Source: Hymenobacter sp. BT559 (lineage in GTDB: Bacteria; Bacteroidota; Bacteroidia; Cytophagales; Hymenobacteraceae). From it: a stretch of 64,000 bases of DNA. Position 1 is the first letter of the stretch. Each line of letters opens with the position of its first letter. The notes beneath the pieces are model-generated. The model did no database searches. It was given only the letters and a program-made list of their open reading frames with translations, and was not told the origin of the DNA. Location: assembly GCF_016427535.1 (NCBI RefSeq), contig NZ_JAELXV010000005.1, forward strand, positions 124,001 to 188,000. The letters are read 5' to 3'. Below are positions 60,558 through 64,000 of this stretch, piece after piece. The translations under genes and the position numbers were made by a program.

Positions 60558-62027
60558 TTAATTTTTAATTTCTGAGAGTGCTTTGCGCAGTTCCTCTCGG
60601 TCGTCGAAGGGTAGTTTGACACCCTTTATTTCCTGGTAGGTTTCGTGGCCTTTGCCAGCCACCAGTACCAGGTCGCCAGGACGGGCCAGGCTCACGGCGT
60701 CCCGGATGGCTTGGCGGCGGTCAGCTATCAATTGCACATGTGCATCGGCGGGCGGCGTGAGGCCAGCCTGCATCTGGTACAAGATGTCCAGCGGGTCCTC
60801 GTCGCGCGGATTGTCGGCGGTGAGGATGGCGTAGTCGGAAAGCTGCGCCGCCAACCTCGCCATGATGGGGCGCTTGGTCGCGTCGCGGTTGCCGCCGCAG
60901 CCTACCACCGTGATGATGCGCTGCTCGGGCCGGCGCGTCTGGTGCAGGGTCTGAAGCACGTTTTCGAGCGCGTCGGGCGTGTGGGCGTAGTCCACGAGAC
61001 CGATGATTGCGCTGCCGGGCACGGCTACGGGCTCGAAGCGGCCCGGCGCCGTGGTGAGGCCCGAGAGAATGGTGAGCGCCTCGGTGGGGTCTTCGCCTAG
61101 CAACACCGCCGCGCCATACACCGCCAGCAGGTTGTAAGCATTGAAAATACCAATCAGCCGAAACTGTACTTCACGGCCTTCAATCTCTAGGTGCAGGCCG
61201 TGCAGCTCGTTGTCGACCAGCCGGGCGCGGAAGCTGGCAGCTGTGCGGAGGGAGTAAGTAGCGCGGCGGGCAGCGGTGTTTTGCAGCATCACTGGGCCGC
61301 GTTTGTCGTCGGCGTTGGTGAGGGCAAAAGCCAACTTAGGTAACGCGTCGAAAAAGCCTTTCTTAGCCTTCAGGTAGTTGTCAAACGTGCCGTGGTAATC
61401 GAGGTGGTCGTGGGTGAGATTAGTAAACACGCCCCCCGCAAAGCGCAGTCCGCCAATGCGGTGCTGGGCCACGGCGTGGCTGCTCACCTCCATGCAGGCG
61501 TGGGTGCAGCCGGCAGCCACCATGCGCGCCAGCAGCTCGTTGAGCCGAATGGCGTCGGGCGTGGTGTGCGTGCTGGGCACCACTGTTTCGTCAATCTGGT
61601 TCTGAACTGTGCTCAGCAGACCACAGTGGTAGCCCAGCTCGCGCAGCAGCTTGTGCAAGAGTGTAGCACAAGTGGTTTTGCCATTGGTACCCGTGACGCC
61701 CACCAATTGGAGCTGGCGCGACGGATGCCCGTAAAACGCGCTGGCAATGGGACCTAGGGCCGCCGCGCTATCGGCCACCTGCACGTAGGTGGTAGCGGGG
61801 TTTAGCTCGTCGGGCAGCTCTTCGCACACCACCACGGCGGCCCCTAGGCTCACGGCTTTGCCGATAAACTGGTGCCCATCGGTAGCAGTGCCGCGCAGAG
61901 CGCAGAATAGCAGGCCCGGGCCCGCCTGGCGCGAGTCGAGCGTAAGGCCGCTGACGGGCACGTCGGGCGAGCCATGCTGCGCCAGCACGGCAACCTCGGT
62001 GAGCAGGGAGAAGAGCGGAAGGTTCAT
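60558..62027 (-). CDS. murE: UDP-MurNAc-tripeptide synthetase, diaminopimelate type
   Basis: A 489-residue Mur ligase. VTGTNGKTTCATLLHKLL is the P-loop and the C-terminal DNPRDEDP is the motif that selects meso-diaminopimelate over lysine. Its ATG (62027-62025) overlaps the TAA of ftsI by one base, indicating translational coupling. Confidence 0.97.
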   Translation of the reverse strand: MNLPLFSLLTEVAVLAQHGSPDVPVSGLTLDSRQAGPGLLFCALRGTATDGHQFIGKAVSLGAAVVVCEELPDELNPATTYVQVADSAAALGPIASAFYGHPSRQLQLVGVTGTNGKTTCATLLHKLLRELGYHCGLLSTVQNQIDETVVPSTHTTPDAIRLNELLARMVAAGCTHACMEVSSHAVAQHRIGGLRFAGGVFTNLTHDHLDYHGTFDNYLKAKKGFFDALPKLAFALTNADDKRGPVMLQNTAARRATYSLRTAASFRARLVDNELHGLHLEIEGREVQFRLIGIFNAYNLLAVYGAAVLLGEDPTEALTILSGLTTAPGRFEPVAVPGSAIIGLVDYAHTPDALENVLQTLHQTRRPEQRIITVVGCGGNRDATKRPIMARLAAQLSDYAILTADNPRDEDPLDILYQMQAGLTPPADAHVQLIADRRQAIRDAVSLARPGDLVLVAGKGHETYQEIKGVKLPFDDREELRKALSEIKN

Positions 62028-64000
62028 TAAGCAGGTTTAGATGCGCGGTTGCCTTTGGCTACGGCAGGCTTAGCAGCAGGCTGCTGCGCGGTGCGGATGT
62101 CGGCCGCAGAGGTTTTCTTGGGCGCCGGCTTTTTCTTGTCAGCGCTGGGCGTGGTCTTTTTCGCAGGCTTGGCTTTAGCGTTAGTATCCTTTACCAAAGT
62201 TGATTCAGACTTCGTGGCACCTTTAGTCTTCGCGGGCTTTTCGGCCGGCTTAGTCGGCTTGGTCGCTATGAGCTTGGTGCTGCGAACGGGGCGGCTTTCG
62301 TGCTCAGCGGGCACCAACAGCGTGTTCTCGGCAATCTCGGTGTGAGTCGGCTCAGGCAAGGCCATCGGCGCCGCGGCTAGGGCGGCGGTGGGCGCCAGGG
62401 CCAGGCTTACCACCGAGCCACGCTTCACCGACTCGCCAGGCGCTACCGATTGCTCGCGCACGCGGCCGGTGCCGTTGGTGCGCACCTTGAGGCCCCGGTT
62501 TTCGAGCAAGAATAGGGCGTCGCGCAGCGTGAGGCCGCGGGCATCGGGCATGCGGCCAGCACGGGTCACGGTAGTGTTGGGCGTCACTTCTACGGCGCGC
62601 GTCACTACGGCCGTGTCTACGGCACGGGTGGCCCGGACCCACTCCTCGCCCCCGGTGGCCCGGGTTTGGGCGGGCAGGCCAATGCGCTGGCAGACCAGAG
62701 CTATTTCATCCTGCACCCCAGCGCGCACAAGCGGCGCGGGCGAGCGGTGGGCGGGCACCCGCGCTAGCATAGGGCGCTGGCTGGCCTGGTCGCGGGCCAT
62801 GCAGCGGTCGGCAATGTCGCGAAATACTGGGGCAGCTACTTCGGCTCCCGACCAGCCACCCTTGCTCGGCGAGTCTATCACCACGATGCAGCTGTACTTG
62901 GGCTTGTCGGCCGGAAAAAACCCGCAGAAGCTAGTCGAGTACGTTTTAGTATAATGGCCGTTCTTAAACTTCCAGGCTGTGCCTGTCTTGCCCGCAATGC
63001 TGTAGTCGGTGGGCCTGATTTTGCGGGCCGTGCCTTCCAGCACTACGCCTTCCATCATGGCATGCAGCTTGCGCAGGGTTTCGTCAGAACAGATTTTCTG
63101 GTTCAGCACTGGGGCTTCAAATTGCTCCAGCACCTGGTCAGCCTGCTTGATTTCCTTCACAATAATCGGCTGCACCTTCACGCCGCCATTAGCCACGGCG
63201 TTGTAGAAAGCCAGCGTTTGTAGAGGCGCAATTTTCAACTCGTAGCCGATGCACATGGTCGTGAGCGAAGTGCGGCTCCAAGTCCGGTCTTTGGGGTCTT
63301 TGATATAAGGCAAGGCCTCGCCCGCCATCTGGAACCCTAGGGGCTTGGGCAGCCCGAAGCGCTTCAGGTAGTCGGTGTAAGCCGAGGGATTACCGCTGAA
63401 ATACTGGTTTACCAGCTTGGCCACGCCGATGTTCGACGACTTCTCAAACACCTGCTGCACGGTTATCTTGCCGTAGCCGTGGGTGTCTGTTTTCACGGCC
63501 CCGCCAATAAGCATCCGCCCGTTGCCGGTATCCACCATGTCGTCGAGTTGAATCTCGGGGTGCGCTTCGAGCAAAGCCATCATCGACGCCAGCTTGAACG
63601 TGGAGCCCGGCTCGGTACGGCCCTGGTCGGCAAAGGCGTAGTTGTAGTCTTCTTTATAGGTGCCGTCCGAAGCCTTCCCTAGGTTGGCCACTGCCTTGAT
63701 TTCGCCAGTGCGCACCTCCATCAGAATGGCGCAGCCGTACTGCGCATCGTTGGCTACCAAGGCTTGGTACAACGCATCTTCGGCGCCATCCTGCAAGTTG
63801 ATGTCAAGCGTCGTCTTAATGTCGTAGCCTGGCTGGGGCTTGATTTCGGTGCCATCGTACACGGGCTTCATGCCACCTGGCACGCGCTCGTACAGCGCCT
63901 CGCCGGCCTTGCCAGCTAGCTTGGTTTGGAACGTAAACTCCAGGCCCGCGCCGTTTTTGTCTTCATTTACGAAGCCCACGGTGCGCTGCGCTAGCCCACC
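62027..64000 (-). CDS. ftsI: FtsI-type penicillin-binding protein with PASTA domain and basic tail (partial, N-terminus outside window)
   Basis: The last 657 residues of a class B PBP; the frame stays open to the window edge (GGLAQRTVGFVNED at the visible start). The transpeptidase has PGSTFKLAS (catalytic Ser in SxxK), KSSNIGVAKL (SxN) and IAGKTGTAWKF (KTG). A single PASTA domain follows (about 62390-62570; GRMPDARGLTLRDALFLLENRG). The final 90 or so residues are a Lys/Ala/Pro/Thr-rich, histone-H1-like basic tail ending RASKPA, which is not part of the usual family layout. It cross-links septal peptidoglycan with FtsW. Confidence 0.95.
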   Translation of the reverse strand, partial: GGLAQRTVGFVNEDKNGAGLEFTFQTKLAGKAGEALYERVPGGMKPVYDGTEIKPQPGYDIKTTLDINLQDGAEDALYQALVANDAQYGCAILMEVRTGEIKAVANLGKASDGTYKEDYNYAFADQGRTEPGSTFKLASMMALLEAHPEIQLDDMVDTGNGRMLIGGAVKTDTHGYGKITVQQVFEKSSNIGVAKLVNQYFSGNPSAYTDYLKRFGLPKPLGFQMAGEALPYIKDPKDRTWSRTSLTTMCIGYELKIAPLQTLAFYNAVANGGVKVQPIIVKEIKQADQVLEQFEAPVLNQKICSDETLRKLHAMMEGVVLEGTARKIRPTDYSIAGKTGTAWKFKNGHYTKTYSTSFCGFFPADKPKYSCIVVIDSPSKGGWSGAEVAAPVFRDIADRCMARDQASQRPMLARVPAHRSPAPLVRAGVQDEIALVCQRIGLPAQTRATGGEEWVRATRAVDTAVVTRAVEVTPNTTVTRAGRMPDARGLTLRDALFLLENRGLKVRTNGTGRVREQSVAPGESVKRGSVVSLALAPTAALAAAPMALPEPTHTEIAENTLLVPAEHESRPVRSTKLIATKPTKPAEKPAKTKGATKSESTLVKDTNAKAKPAKKTTPSADKKKPAPKKTSAADIRTAQQPAAKPAVAKGNRASKPA

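Larger units (their letters stand above)
454..63683. repeat. Highly iterated palindrome CCTAGG throughout the window
   Basis: About 90 copies of CCTAGG by hand count, for example 454-459, 797-802, 2064-2069, 14024-14029, 26044-26049, 27806-27811, 29056-29061, 29646-29651 and 63678-63683. With about 60% GC, base composition alone predicts roughly 20. Copies occur in genes on both strands, in all three codon frames (Leu-Gly as CTA-GGN, Pro-Arg as CCT-AGG, and over TAG stops) and in spacers. The distribution is fairly even across core and accessory genes. Confidence 0.75.

Noticed and set aside
49988..64000. Absence of murF and ddl from the dcw cluster as an anomaly
   Set aside because: Bacteroidota clusters commonly lack these genes at this place, so it is not unusual.

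Overview
This window looks like chromosome from a high-GC member of the Bacteroidota, most likely Hymenobacter or a close relative (Cytophagales). The pointers are a SusC/SusD pair, a secreted protein with a type IX (CHU_C / gliding-motility type B) sorting domain, a Bacteroidota-type fused DAHP synthase/chorismate mutase, TAnnTTTG-type promoter boxes, weak Shine-Dalgarno sequences, and a GC content that looks close to 60%. The genus is an inference from these traits, not from a search.

Layout. (a) 1-12539, minus strand: a glucuronoxylan utilisation locus. In transcription order it holds mannonate dehydratase (uxuA), GH67 alpha-glucuronidase, an SDR dehydrogenase, SusC, SusD, an SGNH acetylesterase and a truncated GH3 beta-xylosidase/glucosidase. 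A divergent LacI-type regulator with an N-terminal zinc ribbon lies at 12847-14028, with a LacI-like operator in the shared intergenic region. (b) 14096-16200: a DUF1028 protein and an AI-2E-type permease, convergent. (c) 16546-20936, minus: an aromatic amino acid operon in the order pheA, aminotransferase, tyrA, DAHP synthase/chorismate mutase. It is preceded by a 17-residue leader peptide with six Phe and two Tyr, an antiterminator segment and an intrinsic terminator, which together form a classic ribosome-mediated attenuator. (d) 21015-30165: a pirin gene with an in-frame TGA, a TIM-barrel glycosidase, two Gfo/Idh/MocA oxidoreductases, an OYE-type reductase, a glycosylasparaginase, a VOC protein and a DinB protein. 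(e) 30636-41938: a large T9SS-secreted Ig-like protein, lysA, several small genes, an MFS exporter with a fused C-terminal domain, and an AraC/SDR pair. (f) 41942-49878: a metal-handling block with a PepSY membrane protein, a TonB receptor and a small Cys-rich protein on minus, and an MbnP-like lipoprotein with two MbnH/MauG-type dihaem enzymes on plus. (g) 49988-64000, minus: the division and cell-wall (dcw) cluster ftsI(partial)-murE-mraY-murD-ftsW-murG-murC-ftsQ-ftsA-ftsZ.

The most interesting signals are three. The first is the Phe/Tyr attenuator at 20812-20987. The second is a highly iterated palindrome, CCTAGG, with about 90 copies by hand count, found in all three codon frames, in spacers and around stop codons. 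The third is the MbnP/dihaem/TonB/PepSY neighbourhood. Several families of long perfect inverted repeats lie between genes. I saw no tRNA, rRNA, CRISPR array, insertion sequence or prophage.
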